From DATBJG01 sp963790545 (GTDB lineage: Bacteria; Acidobacteriota; Vicinamibacteria; Vicinamibacterales; JAMQPK01): a stretch of 64,000 bases of DNA. A program made the translations under genes and the position numbers. The stretch spans positions 434,001-498,000 of the forward strand of contig CAWBPA010000024.1 of the NCBI GenBank assembly GCA_963790545.1. Direction: 5' to 3'. Under the pieces are notes generated by a model. It saw only the letters and a list, made by a program, of their open reading frames with translations. It was not told where the DNA came from and ran no database searches. Below, piece after piece: positions 18,894 through 27,345 of this stretch; the first letter of the stretch is position 1, and each line of letters starts with the position of its first letter.

Positions 18894-20232
18894 ATGAGAC
18901 GCATGGCATCGACACGCGCCGCAGCCGCGGATCGCACCTTCGCCGTCAACGAGCAGGCACTGACCATGTTGCGTGCGTTCCGATGGCAGGGACGCCGCTC
19001 AACGACGGGCACAACGGCCGTCGAGGCGCCGAGCGGCCGCATCGCCATCGACACGCTCACAAACGAGTTCTGGACCAGCCGGCAGAGGGCTGCCAGCAGC
19101 CTTCATGAGATCTCGTATCGCGCGTGCTTCAAGCCGCAACTTCCCCGCTTCTTCATCGAGCGGTTCACGCAACCTGGCGACGTCGTGTACGACCCGTTCA
19201 TGGGCCGCGGCACGACCGTGCTGGAGGCTGCGCTGCTCGGTCGGCAGGCGATCGGCTGCGACATCAATCCGCTGAGCGCCATTCTCGTCGCGCCGCGTCT
19301 TGTGCCACCGTCGCTCGACGCGGTGCGCGCACGTCTCGACACGATCGATTTCACGCGGTCCACGCCACGACCCGACGAGCTGCTGGTCTTCTACCATCCC
19401 GACACGCTCCGCGAGATTTGTGCGCTGCGCGAATACTTGAACACCCGCGCGCAGTTCCGGCGCGCTGGACACCGTCGACCAGTGGATTCGAATGGTGGCG
19501 GTCAATCGACTGACCGGCCACTCCAGCGGATTCTTTTCCGTCTACACGCTGCCACCCAATCAGGCGCTGTCGCTCGAATCTCAACGTCGCATCAACGCCC
19601 ACCGTCGGCAGATACCCCCGCGCCGGCATGTTGCGGCGCTCATCCTGGCGAAAAGCCGCGCACTGCTCAAGAGCTGTGACGACAGGAGCCTGCAGCTTCT
19701 CGCACGGACCGCTGGCCGACACCGCATCCTGACCGGCTCTTGTTCGGCCACGCCGCAGATTCGTAGTGGCTCGGTCGATCTGGTCGTGACGTCGCCGCCG
19801 TTTCTCGACGTGGTGGACTATGCGGGCGACAACTGGCTGCGCGGCTGGTTCTGTGGCATCGACACCGCCAGCGTGAAGCTGACCGTCGTACGAAAGCTCG
19901 ACGAGTGGCAGCAGGCCATGACCGATGTGTTCGCCGAGCTCGTTCGCGTGCTGCGGCCAGGCGGGCATGTCGCGTTCGAAGTGGGCGAGGTACGAGGCGG
20001 ACGCGTGAAACTCGAGGAAGCCGTGCTGCCCTGCGGTCTCCGGGCTGGACTGGAACCTCACCTCGTGTTGATCAACGCCCAACAGTTCACCAAGACCGCA
20101 AACTGCTGGGGTGTGAGCAACAACCGCAAAGGCACCAATACCAACCGCATTGTCGTCTTTAGAAAGCCCGAACGGGCCCGGCTGCCCGACAAGGCGCACA
20201 CATGGAAGAAAGTGGAAAAGTTCAAAGTTTAA
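18894..20232 (+). CDS. Solitary site-specific DNA methyltransferase (frameshifted)
   Basis: The joined frames give about 445 residues of an amino-methyltransferase (N4-cytosine or N6-adenine type). The SAM-binding motif I is DPFMGRGTTVLEA near residue 100, and the catalytic motif IV is VTSPPFLD in the second half. LVRVLRPGGHVAFEVGEVR follows. One frame change is needed near 19456-19467, before LDTVDQWIRMVAVNRLTGHS. A second ATG at 18903 is possible. No restriction endonuclease is nearby, so it may be an orphan regulatory methylase. SPPF favours cytosine-N4, but adenine-N6 cannot be excluded. The last codons run into the adjacent repeat. Confidence 0.8.
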
Positions 20233-20289
20233 AGTGCAAAGTAACTTACTTCTTTCCACTTTGAACTTTGAGCTTTTCTACTTTTCAAC
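20209..20289. repeat. CAAAGTT word hairpin between convergent genes
   Basis: Left arm 20209-20242 (AAAGTGG, AAAAGTTC, AAAGTTT, AAAGTGC, AAAGT) and right arm 20248-20289 (CTTTCC, ACTTTGAACTTTG, AGCTTTTC, ACTTTTC) are imperfect complements. The stop codons of the methyltransferase (20230-20232) and of the PfkB kinase (20285-20287) both fall inside it, so one hairpin could terminate both convergent transcripts. Confidence 0.78.
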
Positions 20290-21244
20290 TGACCGGCATC
20301 GGGCCGAAGTGCTTCGCGTACCGTTCTCTGAATTCGTCCCAGGTGTATGCGTGGCTCTGGCCGCCAAGGTGCTCCAGGGCCCATGTGGCCGCAACGCTGC
20401 CGATCCGGGCGCAGACCTCGTAATCGGCGCCGGCCGCCAGCCCCTTCATGAAGCCTCCGCGGAACGCATCACCGACACCCGTCGGATCGACGATGCGATG
20501 AGGCGTCACCGCCGGAACATCGATGCGGCGGTCCTTCTGAAGCACCGATGACCCTTTTTCCCCGCGCGTCACGACCAGCGCGTCGGTGTGCTTCAGAATC
20601 TCGGCTTCATCCATGCCCGTTTTCTGGCGGATGATCTCGAACTCGTAGTCGTTGCAGATCAGGATCTTCGAACCTATCAGGCCGTCCCGAAGCTCGTCGC
20701 CGCTCAGTCGTGCGACCTGCTGGCTGGGATCGAAAATGTAGGCAATTTTCAGCGCCCGGCATTCCTCCGCATACTGCACCATCGCCGACGGATCGTTGGG
20801 CGCAATAATCGCCAGGTCGCACCCGTGGGCCGTCCGAAACGAAAGTTCCGCGGCATGCGCCATGGCGCCGGTGTAGAACGAGGCAATCTGATTGTTTTCG
20901 GTGTCCGTGCTGCAGAAAAACGACGCGGTGAACTTTCCGTCGACCTGCGCCACCAGTGAGCAGTCGACGCCGGCCGCCTTCAACCACTCGCGGTACTCGC
21001 CAAAGTCCTGACCCGCCGTCGCCATCAAGCGTGGTCGCTCGCGGAGGAGGGCCAGCGTGTACGCGATATTGGGAGCGCACCCGCCACGACGCTTGTCCAT
21101 GGAGTCCACCAGGAAGCTCAGGCTGACTCGCGACATGTGTTCCTGGATGAAGTGGTCGGTGAACTTGCCGGGAAATGACATCAGATAGTCGAACGCAATC
21201 GACCCCGTCACGACGAGCTTTTTGTAGGCCTGGTTATGAGACAT
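20285..21244 (-). CDS. PfkB-family carbohydrate/nucleoside kinase
   Basis: The 319-residue kinase starts at ATG 21244, overlapping the mtnP stop by 11 bases. Signatures: VTGSIAFDYLMSFPGKF, then the GG motif RRGGCAPNIAYTLALL, and the catalytic motif DPTGVGDAFRGGFMKGLAAG with its Asp base. The family includes adenosine kinase, ribokinase and relatives; the N-terminal FPGKF resembles adenosine-kinase-like members. The tight link with methylthioadenosine phosphorylase suggests purine or methylthioribose salvage, an inference. Its stop codon lies in the downstream hairpin. Confidence 0.82.
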   Translation of the reverse strand: MSHNQAYKKLVVTGSIAFDYLMSFPGKFTDHFIQEHMSRVSLSFLVDSMDKRRGGCAPNIAYTLALLRERPRLMATAGQDFGEYREWLKAAGVDCSLVAQVDGKFTASFFCSTDTENNQIASFYTGAMAHAAELSFRTAHGCDLAIIAPNDPSAMVQYAEECRALKIAYIFDPSQQVARLSGDELRDGLIGSKILICNDYEFEIIRQKTGMDEAEILKHTDALVVTRGEKGSSVLQKDRRIDVPAVTPHRIVDPTGVGDAFRGGFMKGLAAGADYEVCARIGSVAATWALEHLGGQSHAYTWDEFRERYAKHFGPMPVS

Positions 21245-22094
21245 ATTTGCCAATGATGGGCGCCAAGTCCTTTTTCACCTGCGCGGAAATGGTTTCGGGT
21301 CTGGTGATGATGGCAAATTTCAGGGCGGACGCACACTCGCAGTTTCGTTCCGCCGGCAGACGCCCCACGGCATCAGCAATCGCGTTCTGAGCCGTCTGCG
21401 CGTTCTGCATCAAGTTGGCGACGATTATATCCACGGTGACCGACTCGTGGTCCGGATGCCAGCAGTCGTAGTCGGTCACGAGAGCCATCGTCACATAACA
21501 GATCTCCGCTTCGCGGGCAAGTTTCGCCTCCTGAAGGTTGGTCATCCCTATGACGTCCATACCCCACGATCGATAGAGCTGCGACTCGGCCAACGTCGAA
21601 AACTGGGGTCCTTCCATGCAGACGTACGTGCCGCCGCGATGAACGCGCGCTCCAGTCCGTTCAACCGCGTCGGCCATGATGGGGCGCAGCGTCTTGCACA
21701 CCGGATGCGCAAACGACACATGAACGGCCAGCCCGTTCCCGAAAAACGTACTAATCCGGTTTCGCGTGCGATCGAGAAACTGGTCCGGAATGACAATGTC
21801 GAGCGGGCGGTACTCTTCCTTCAGGCTGCCGACGGCGCTCGCAGACAGGATCCGCTCGACACCCAGGGTCTTGAACCCAAAAATGTTCGCGCGAAAGTTG
21901 AGCTCGGTCGGCAGCAGCCGATGCCCGGCGCCGTGCCGCGCGAGAAAGGCCACCCGCTTTCCACGCAGTGTGCCAACGACGTACGGCGACGAGGGGTCGC
22001 CGAACGGCGTCTTCACGCGGACCTCCTCCCGCTCGGTCAGCTCCGCCATGTCGTACAACCCGCTACCACCAATAATGCCAATCTGAACGGTCAT
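21234..22094 (-). CDS. mtnP: S-methyl-5'-thioadenosine phosphorylase
   Basis: The 286-residue protein splits methylthioadenosine by phosphorolysis into adenine and methylthioribose-1-phosphate. Motifs: IGIIGGSGLYD at residues 5-15, FLARHGAGHRLLPTELNFRAN near 50-70, and CMEGPQFSTLAES near 162-174, all of the MTAP subgroup of purine nucleoside phosphorylases. The frame is intact and of normal length. The kinase gene follows with an overlapping start. No mtnA or mtnBCD genes are in the window. Confidence 0.92.
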   Translation of the reverse strand: MTVQIGIIGGSGLYDMAELTEREEVRVKTPFGDPSSPYVVGTLRGKRVAFLARHGAGHRLLPTELNFRANIFGFKTLGVERILSASAVGSLKEEYRPLDIVIPDQFLDRTRNRISTFFGNGLAVHVSFAHPVCKTLRPIMADAVERTGARVHRGGTYVCMEGPQFSTLAESQLYRSWGMDVIGMTNLQEAKLAREAEICYVTMALVTDYDCWHPDHESVTVDIIVANLMQNAQTAQNAIADAVGRLPAERNCECASALKFAIITRPETISAQVKKDLAPIIGKYVS

Positions 22095-22109
22095 AGGCTC
22101 CCTTCAAAA

Positions 22110-22221
22110 CAGTCGGCAGTCAGCAGTCAGGCAGTCGGCAGCCCGCACCCGGCACCCTGCACGGCACCCAGCACCGCACCCGGCACAGCACCAGGCACCA
22201 GGCACCAAGCACCCGGCACCC
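22110..22221. repeat. AGTCGGC and GGCACC word repeats
   Basis: Two different words lie side by side: AGTCGGC/AGTCAGC units at 22110-22140 and GGCACCx units at about 22143-22220 (roughly ten copies, such as GGCACCAGGCACCAGGCACC). Only one orientation is seen, so no long hairpin is expected. If the MCE-MBL frame is read past its expected stop, this array becomes a Val-Pro-Gly-Ala peptide. Confidence 0.78.
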
Positions 22222-23521
22222 TTAGAGCACAGCCTCCACCACCCTCTTTCCATCCTTTTCCCTGATGTATCCAGCCGCAATCGTCGGATCGTGTTCGAAG
22301 AAAATCAGGGTATCCCTCGCAATCGCCTCCGGGAATGAACACCTGCTTGCCTGTAAACGTGTCCATCGGATACAGGTCGTAGCCCATCACCCACGGATCC
22401 GGAATGTGAGCCGTCGTCGGCACGAAGTCGGCAACGAACACGGCGGTGCGACCTTCGGACTCGATCAGAACCATCTGGTGATGTTTGGTGTGTCCTCCCG
22501 TGCGGCGTACTCGAACACCCGGCATGATGGTCACGTCGTCGTCGACGAGCTGCAGCACGCCGGCGTCCGCGAGGGGCTTGAAGTTCTCGGCCAGATAACT
22601 GGCCCGGTTGCGATCCGTCGGCGCGATCGCATCTTCCCACTCACCGCGTCTGACGATGTACTGGGCTTTAGGGAATCGAGGGCGTAGTGCGCCCCGCTCG
22701 TCCCGCTCGGTGAACCCGCCGGCGTGATCGAAATGCAAATGCGACGCGAGCACGATATCGATGTCGTCAACCGACACACCGGCTTCCGCGAGTGCATGAT
22801 CGAGATGACGTGCGCGCTCGACGCCGTAAATGTCCACGTGCTTTGGCGGCAGCTTGTCACCAATTCCTGCGTCGATAATCATCGTGCGGGTGCCGCGCAC
22901 GATGAGGGGCCGTAACCCGAGTCGGATGCGGTTGCGAGAATCGGCTGGTGCGTGTTGTTCCCACAGCGGTTTCGGCACGACACCGAACATGGCCCCGCCA
23001 TCCAGTCGGAAGAAGCCGTCACTCAGTGAGATGAACTCGAGCTTTCCGACCGTAGTCCGCTTCGCGAGCGTGGCCTCAGCGGCCGGGGCGTGATCCGACC
23101 GGTTGTCAGCGGCGCTGGTGGCGGCCGGCTGCTTGAGCTCGACGAGCACACCATGCGCGCTTGAAGGATGAACGAACGCCACGAGCGCGCCTTCGGCTCC
23201 CTGTCTTGGCCGTTCGTCAATGAGTCGAACACCGCGTCTTCGCAAATGTCCGAGCGCGGCGCCAATGTCATCGACGCGCAAGGTGATGTGGTGTAATCCG
23301 GGCCCGCGCCGATCGAGAAACCGGGCGATGGGCGATTCTGGCGCGGTGGCTTCGAGCAACTCGAGAGACGACTCTCCAACCGGCACGAAATGCGCACGGA
23401 CGTGCTGTGACCGAACTTCTTCAGGCGCGTGCACCTCGAGGCCGAGACCCTCGCGAAAGAACGCGAGGGCCGCCCCTAAATCGCTCACCGCAATCCCGAT
23501 ATGGTCGAGAACAGCCTTCAT
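22222..23521 (-). CDS. Methylmalonyl-CoA epimerase fused to a metallo-beta-lactamase-fold hydrolase (frameshifted)
   Basis: Residues 1-130 form a glyoxalase-fold epimerase: VLDHIGIAVSDL, HHITLRVDDI and HGVLVELK, with the metal-binding His and Glu positions. It inverts 2-methylmalonyl-CoA. After an Ala-rich linker (about 130-160) comes a metallo-beta-lactamase-fold domain: VLASHLHFDHAGG, GGHTKHHQM and VFVADFVPTT. The two parts share one frame. A frame change near 22330 restores the normal end EAIARDTLIFFEHDPT and the stop at 22222-22224. It lies downstream of meaB, as expected for methylmalonyl-CoA metabolism. The MBL partner is not known to me in this pathway. Confidence 0.8.
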
Positions 23522-23529
23522 AACGCTCG

Positions 23530-23654
23530 GCAGTCGACAGTCATCAGTCGTCAGTCATTCGTCGTCGGTCCTCAGCGTTTGTCACAGAGTGTCAGTCATC
23601 ACCGGTCGTTCGCTTTTTGACTGTCGCCTGTGGACTGATGACTGTCGACTGTCT
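23530..23654. repeat. CAGTCGA word hairpin
   Basis: Left arm (23530-23561) has GCAGTCGACAGTCATCAGTC-type units, and right arm (23616-23654) GACTGTCGCC, GGACTGATGACTGTCGACTG, their complement. The meaB stop codon and last codons lie inside the structure. Confidence 0.75.
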
Positions 23655-24600
23655 TGACCAACCGGTCGAGAATCTCGGACGCGGCCGAATACGGGTCGAG
23701 CGTGCGCGATCCTATCCGATCTATCAGGGCGTTCAACTTGGCCGTGTCGAGGAGACCAGTCTCTATGTAGGTCAAGAGGCGGCGCGTCAGCAGATCCCGA
23801 AGTCTGAACTCGGCGCGGGCCCGCCGGCGCGAGGCTTCGAGCGGGCCTGCTTGCACGCGGAATGTCTGAACGGCACCCCAGAGTTCCGGTACGCCAATGC
23901 CTTCGGTGGCCTGGGTGCGAGCGATGGGTGGCCGCCATTCTCCTTCGACCCAGGATCGCAGACCCAGCATCGCTTCGACCGAGCTCGCGAGCCGGTCGGC
24001 GCCGTCGCGGTCGATCTTGTTGATCACGAAGATATCTGCAATCTCCATGATGCCAGCCTTGAGCGCCTGCACGTCGTCGCCGGTGCCCGGCACCAGGGTA
24101 ACAAGCGAGACGTCGGCCATGCGCACAATGTCGACCTCGTCCTGGCCAACCCCAACCGTCTCGATGAAGATGACGTCGGTACCGGCCGCATCCAGCACGA
24201 GCACCGCATCATCGGTTGCGCGGGCAAGTCCTCCGAGATGCCCACGCGTGGCCATGCTGCGTATGAACACCCCCGGGTCCTTCGCATGGACCTGCATGCG
24301 GATGCGGTCGCCGAGAATGGCCCCGCCACTGAAAGGGCTGCTGGGATCGACGGCAATGATGCCAACTTTGTCGCCCGACGTCCGCACGGTCGTCGCGAGT
24401 CGATCGACGAGCGTGCTTTTGCCCGCCCCTGGCGGCCCCGTGACGCCAATCACGAAAGCATGCCCAGTACGAGCAAAAATCTCGCGGATGAGGGCGACGC
24501 CTGCGTCGGTTTCGTTTTCGACGAGCGAGATGGCGCGCGCGACCGCGCGGGGATCCCCGAGGAGGAGGCGTTCGGCAAGAGTGGGACCGGTCGCGGTCAC
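23599..24600 (-). CDS. meaB: Methylmalonyl-CoA mutase-associated GTPase MeaB
   Basis: MeaB is a G3E GTPase that protects and loads methylmalonyl-CoA mutase. The start is GTG at 24600, overlapping the acyl-CoA dehydrogenase stop as GTGA; this gives 333 residues. Motifs: VIGVTGPPGAGKSTLVDRL (P-loop), IIAVDPSSPFSGGAILGDRIRM, IFIETVGVGQDEVDI and FVINKIDRDGADRL. The last ~17 residues (KTVDSHQSTGDS and on) are encoded by the CAGTCGA repeat, and look added. The mutase genes lie 36 kb away at 60-62 kb. Confidence 0.93.
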   Translation of the reverse strand: MTATGPTLAERLLLGDPRAVARAISLVENETDAGVALIREIFARTGHAFVIGVTGPPGAGKSTLVDRLATTVRTSGDKVGIIAVDPSSPFSGGAILGDRIRMQVHAKDPGVFIRSMATRGHLGGLARATDDAVLVLDAAGTDVIFIETVGVGQDEVDIVRMADVSLVTLVPGTGDDVQALKAGIMEIADIFVINKIDRDGADRLASSVEAMLGLRSWVEGEWRPPIARTQATEGIGVPELWGAVQTFRVQAGPLEASRRRARAEFRLRDLLTRRLLTYIETGLLDTAKLNALIDRIGSRTLDPYSAASEILDRLVKTVDSHQSTGDSQKANDR

Positions 24601-25742
24601 GGCAGGCTCAGGATTTCTCGTGCGATCACGACACGTTGAATTTCGCTCGTGCCTTCGCCAATGGTCGTCAGCTTGACGTCGCGAAAGAACTTCTCGGCGG
24701 GATAGTCTTTGACGAATCCGTAGCCGCCATGGATCTGAACGCATTCTTCGGCGGCCCGGACGGCCGTCTCGCTCGCGTACAGCTTGGCCATTGCCGAGTC
24801 GAGGGTCGTGCGGCGGTTCTGATCTTTCAGGTACGCAGCGCGATACGTCAGCAATCGAGCAGCCTCGATGCGCGTGGCCGTATCGGCCAGTTTCCATTGA
24901 ATCGCCTGAAACTCGCCAATGGGCTTCCCAAACTGCCGTCGCTCGAGCGCATATGACCGCGCGGCTTCGAACGCACCCTGCGCGAGACCCACCGACAGGG
25001 CTGCAATCCCAATGCGGCCGGCGTCGAGGACCTGAAGCGCGTTCACGAAGCCCTCCCCTTCCGCTCCGACCAATTGATCGCCGGCAACGTGGCAGTCGGC
25101 GAACACGACCTCACTCGTATCGCTGGCCCGCATGCCCAGCTTGTCTTCCTTGCGGCCGGCCGACATGCCAGGCGTTCCCCGTTCGACCACAAAAGCTGAA
25201 ATGCCACGATGGCCTCGGGAAGGATCCGTAATGGCCATCGCCACCATGACGTCCCCGACGCGACCGTGTGTCGTAAACGCCTTGGATCCATTCAGAACCC
25301 ACCCACCATCGCGCCGAACGGCCCGCGTCTGCAGCGCTGCGGCATCGCTTCCTGACTGGGCTTCGGTCAACCCCCACGCACCGACCTGTTCACCCCGCGC
25401 AAGCCGCACGAGATATCGCTGTTTCTGGTGCTCGGTACCGAACATGAAGATGTGCGCGGCACACAGCCCGTTGTGTGCCGCGACCGACAGGGCCACTGCG
25501 GGATCCACGCGCGCGAGCTCCTCGATGCACAGGCAATAGTCAATGGCCGACATGCCGGCGCCACCGTACTGTTCTGGGAACTGGATACCCATCAGGCCAA
25601 GCCGGCCCAGCGCGGGGACGAGCTCTATGGGAAAGTGCTGATCCCGATCCCACTCCATGACGTGGGGCGCCATTTCCGCCTCGGCGAATTCACGAACGGT
25701 TCGCCGCAGCAGCTCCTGCTCTTCGCTGAGACGAAAATCCAT
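24597..25742 (-). CDS. Acyl-CoA dehydrogenase
   Basis: The 381-residue FAD enzyme oxidises acyl-CoA to enoyl-CoA. The start is MDFRLSEEQELLRRTVREFA; signatures are GLMGIQFPEQYGGAG, AWGLTEAQSGSDAAAL and RRQFGKPIGEFQAIQWKLAD, with QIHGGYGFVKDYPAEKFFRD near the end. Short-chain (butyryl-CoA-type) specificity is likely but not proved. Downstream meaB overlaps, so acyl-CoA oxidation is linked to methylmalonyl-CoA metabolism. Confidence 0.92.
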   Translation of the reverse strand: MDFRLSEEQELLRRTVREFAEAEMAPHVMEWDRDQHFPIELVPALGRLGLMGIQFPEQYGGAGMSAIDYCLCIEELARVDPAVALSVAAHNGLCAAHIFMFGTEHQKQRYLVRLARGEQVGAWGLTEAQSGSDAAALQTRAVRRDGGWVLNGSKAFTTHGRVGDVMVAMAITDPSRGHRGISAFVVERGTPGMSAGRKEDKLGMRASDTSEVVFADCHVAGDQLVGAEGEGFVNALQVLDAGRIGIAALSVGLAQGAFEAARSYALERRQFGKPIGEFQAIQWKLADTATRIEAARLLTYRAAYLKDQNRRTTLDSAMAKLYASETAVRAAEECVQIHGGYGFVKDYPAEKFFRDVKLTTIGEGTSEIQRVVIAREILSLP

Positions 25743-25757
25743 GACGGGATTCTAAAC

Positions 25758-25890
25758 GTAAAGCGGGCGGTTCGCCGAGAACGCCGGAACCTGTCGGCAG
25801 GTCTGAAGCTGAATCGGCTCAAGACCCGCCCTACAGCGTGGCACTTGAAGCCTTGTAGAGGCGGTTGTAGACTTCAGACCCTGCACGACA
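25758..25890. repeat. Degenerate REP-like cluster
   Basis: This gap contains worn copies of GTAG-headed palindromes. GGCTCAAGACCCGCCCTAC at 25816-25834 is a half-element in minus orientation, and two GTAG tetranucleotides lie at 25855 and 25867. GGTCTGAAG at 25800-25808 pairs with CTTCAGACC at 25872-25880, so the stretch can fold into one larger hairpin. Confidence 0.55.
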
Positions 25891-25900
25891 TGAGACTTCG

Positions 25901-26170
25901 CTAGTGATAGACCGTGACGCGGAAGTGTCCTGAATTATCGGCAAGGTAATCGTCGTTGATCCCAAGGTAGAGGCGGCCAGACTGCCGCATGCGCACCGGC
26001 CCTCCACCGTCCCCAATGAAAAACGGATCCTCCCCGATTCGCCCGATCAGGGCGGCGCCGGGGCGACTCGGAATCGGGCGTCCGTCACGCAGAATCAAGG
26101 TGTCTGCCTCGAGCCATACTCCGACGAGCACGAGTGCGACAACGACGGCAACGGCATGCATCTGTCGCAT
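25901..26170 (-). CDS. Small secreted LecA-like (PA-IL-like) domain protein
   Basis: From ATG at 26170 a signal peptide (MHAVAVVVALVLVGVWLEA) leads into a ~70-residue domain: ALIGRIGEDPFFIG, then GRLYLGINDDYLADNSGHFRVTV. The last motif, with its calcium-site-like Asn-Asp-Asp, is typical of PA-IL/LecA-like galactose-binding domains. It is short for a free lectin. It diverges from the beta-barrel gene at 26264; the 93-base gap may hold promoters. Sugar binding is inferred from the motif only. Confidence 0.65.
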   Translation of the reverse strand: MRQMHAVAVVVALVLVGVWLEADTLILRDGRPIPSRPGAALIGRIGEDPFFIGDGGGPVRMRQSGRLYLGINDDYLADNSGHFRVTVYH

Positions 26171-26263
26171 ATATCTTGTTGTCGGCCCGCACACACTCTC
26201 CCTATAGTTCGAATACGTTTCCGACACTTGCACGCGGCACTGCCTTCGCGGGATTATCCGACC

Positions 26264-26737
26264 ATGAGATATCGCCTTGGTGCCACGACCGTTCTCCTCG
26301 TTTTGATCGCGAGCGTTCCCGCGAGCGCGGACGCCACATTGTTCATTGGAGCCACGACGACGCCGACAAGTCGACCGGCGCGTGGCTTCGCGATCGGTGC
26401 AAGTCTCGTCCTCGTGGGCTTCGAGTTCGAGTACTCCTATACGTCAGAGGACCTGGACGAGCTGGCGCCGTCGCTCACGACGGGAATGGGGAACGCGTAT
26501 GTGCAGACGCCATTCGGTAAGATTCAGTTCTACGGATTGCTGGGCGCGGGTTTTTACCGGGATGGATTGGGCGGCGAACACGAAACCAGCACCGCCACAG
26601 CGGTGGGCGGCGGAGCCAAGATCTCGCTGGCAGGTCCGTTGCGAATACGGTTGGACTACCGCCTCTTCAACCTTCGAGGTCAGCCCCGCCATGACCAGGT
26701 CCACCGGGTCTATGCGGGGCTCAACCTGATGTTTTGA
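26264..26737 (+). CDS. Outer-membrane beta-barrel protein
   Basis: The start ATG at 26264 (MRYRLGATTVLLVLIASVPA) opens a signal peptide ending at SADA. The ~137-residue mature protein has alternating strands (ATLFIGATTTP, FAIGASLVLVGFEFEYSYT, GKIQFYGLLGAGFYRDGLG, TATAVGGGAKISLAG, LRIRLDYRLFNLRG) and ends HRVYAGLNLMF with the Phe terminus of outer-membrane barrels. It resembles the small OmpA-like or OMP_b-brl barrels. The frame extends upstream to 26156, but the ATG with a signal peptide is the better start. Confidence 0.78.
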   Translation: MRYRLGATTVLLVLIASVPASADATLFIGATTTPTSRPARGFAIGASLVLVGFEFEYSYTSEDLDELAPSLTTGMGNAYVQTPFGKIQFYGLLGAGFYRDGLGGEHETSTATAVGGGAKISLAGPLRIRLDYRLFNLRGQPRHDQVHRVYAGLNLMF

Positions 26738-26751
26738 TTCCGTTCGTCGCT

Positions 26752-27216
26752 CTACTTACTCAGATCGACTATAAGGGTCATTGGAACAATGGACTGACCG
26801 CCAAACGCTTCTTTGTACTGACTGAAGATCTCCTGCGCTTCCATCGGAAACGCATCGTAGAGGATCTTCATGACGCCGTAGTCGGCGTTGGCGGCCGGCG
26901 GATCGATCAGATGGATATAGAGCGCGTTGTTATTGGCCAGAGTATCCGCCTTGTACACCTTCCAGCCCATTGCAGCCTGCTTCAGCTCTGGCTTGTCCGT
27001 TTTCTGCAGGGCTTCCTTGAGCTTGTTCATCACCGCCTCGTAGGCAGCCGTCTTATCCGGCTTGATGAGCACCTGGATGAGGCCCGGTTTCGAAAACGTC
27101 GTGCCGGCGGGTTTCTCTTGCGCCAGTGCGATCAGCGAGAATCCCGTCAGCGCTGTGCCGAGCGCCAAACCAACGACGGCCGGCCGGCGGAACGCCGCCA
27201 GAAACTTGTTCTGCAT
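26752..27216 (-). CDS. Secreted protein of unknown function
   Basis: ATG at 27216 has an AAGGAGG ribosome site 6 bases upstream and a signal peptide (RRPAVVGLALGTALTGFSLIALAQ). The mature ~120 residues have no family I recognise: KPGLIQVLIKPDKTAAYEAVMNKLKEA, then YIHLIDPPAANADYGVMKILYDAFPME. The Ala-rich segments suggest an alpha/beta fold. Convergent with the beta-barrel gene, whose stop lies 12 bases away. Confidence 0.7.
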   Translation of the reverse strand: MQNKFLAAFRRPAVVGLALGTALTGFSLIALAQEKPAGTTFSKPGLIQVLIKPDKTAAYEAVMNKLKEALQKTDKPELKQAAMGWKVYKADTLANNNALYIHLIDPPAANADYGVMKILYDAFPMEAQEIFSQYKEAFGGQSIVPMTLIVDLSK

Positions 27217-27345
27217 TCCATAGCCTCCTTCGCGAAAGAGCGATACTTTACCGTACTGATTCCGAAAGACAACCCGAAAATCCATCATGCACTTGCGCGA
27301 ACGCCCGCCTCTAGGTTCTGACTTCCGGCTGCGGCCACCGAGCGC

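Noticed and set aside
18894..20232. Complete restriction-modification or phage-defence system
   Set aside because: Only a methylase is present; neighbours are a DUF2085 membrane gene and a PfkB kinase.
22143..22221. C-terminal Val-Pro-Gly-Ala tail as a real elastin-like domain
   Set aside because: It arises from reading a GGCACC word repeat after a frameshift; the expected stop lies at 22222.
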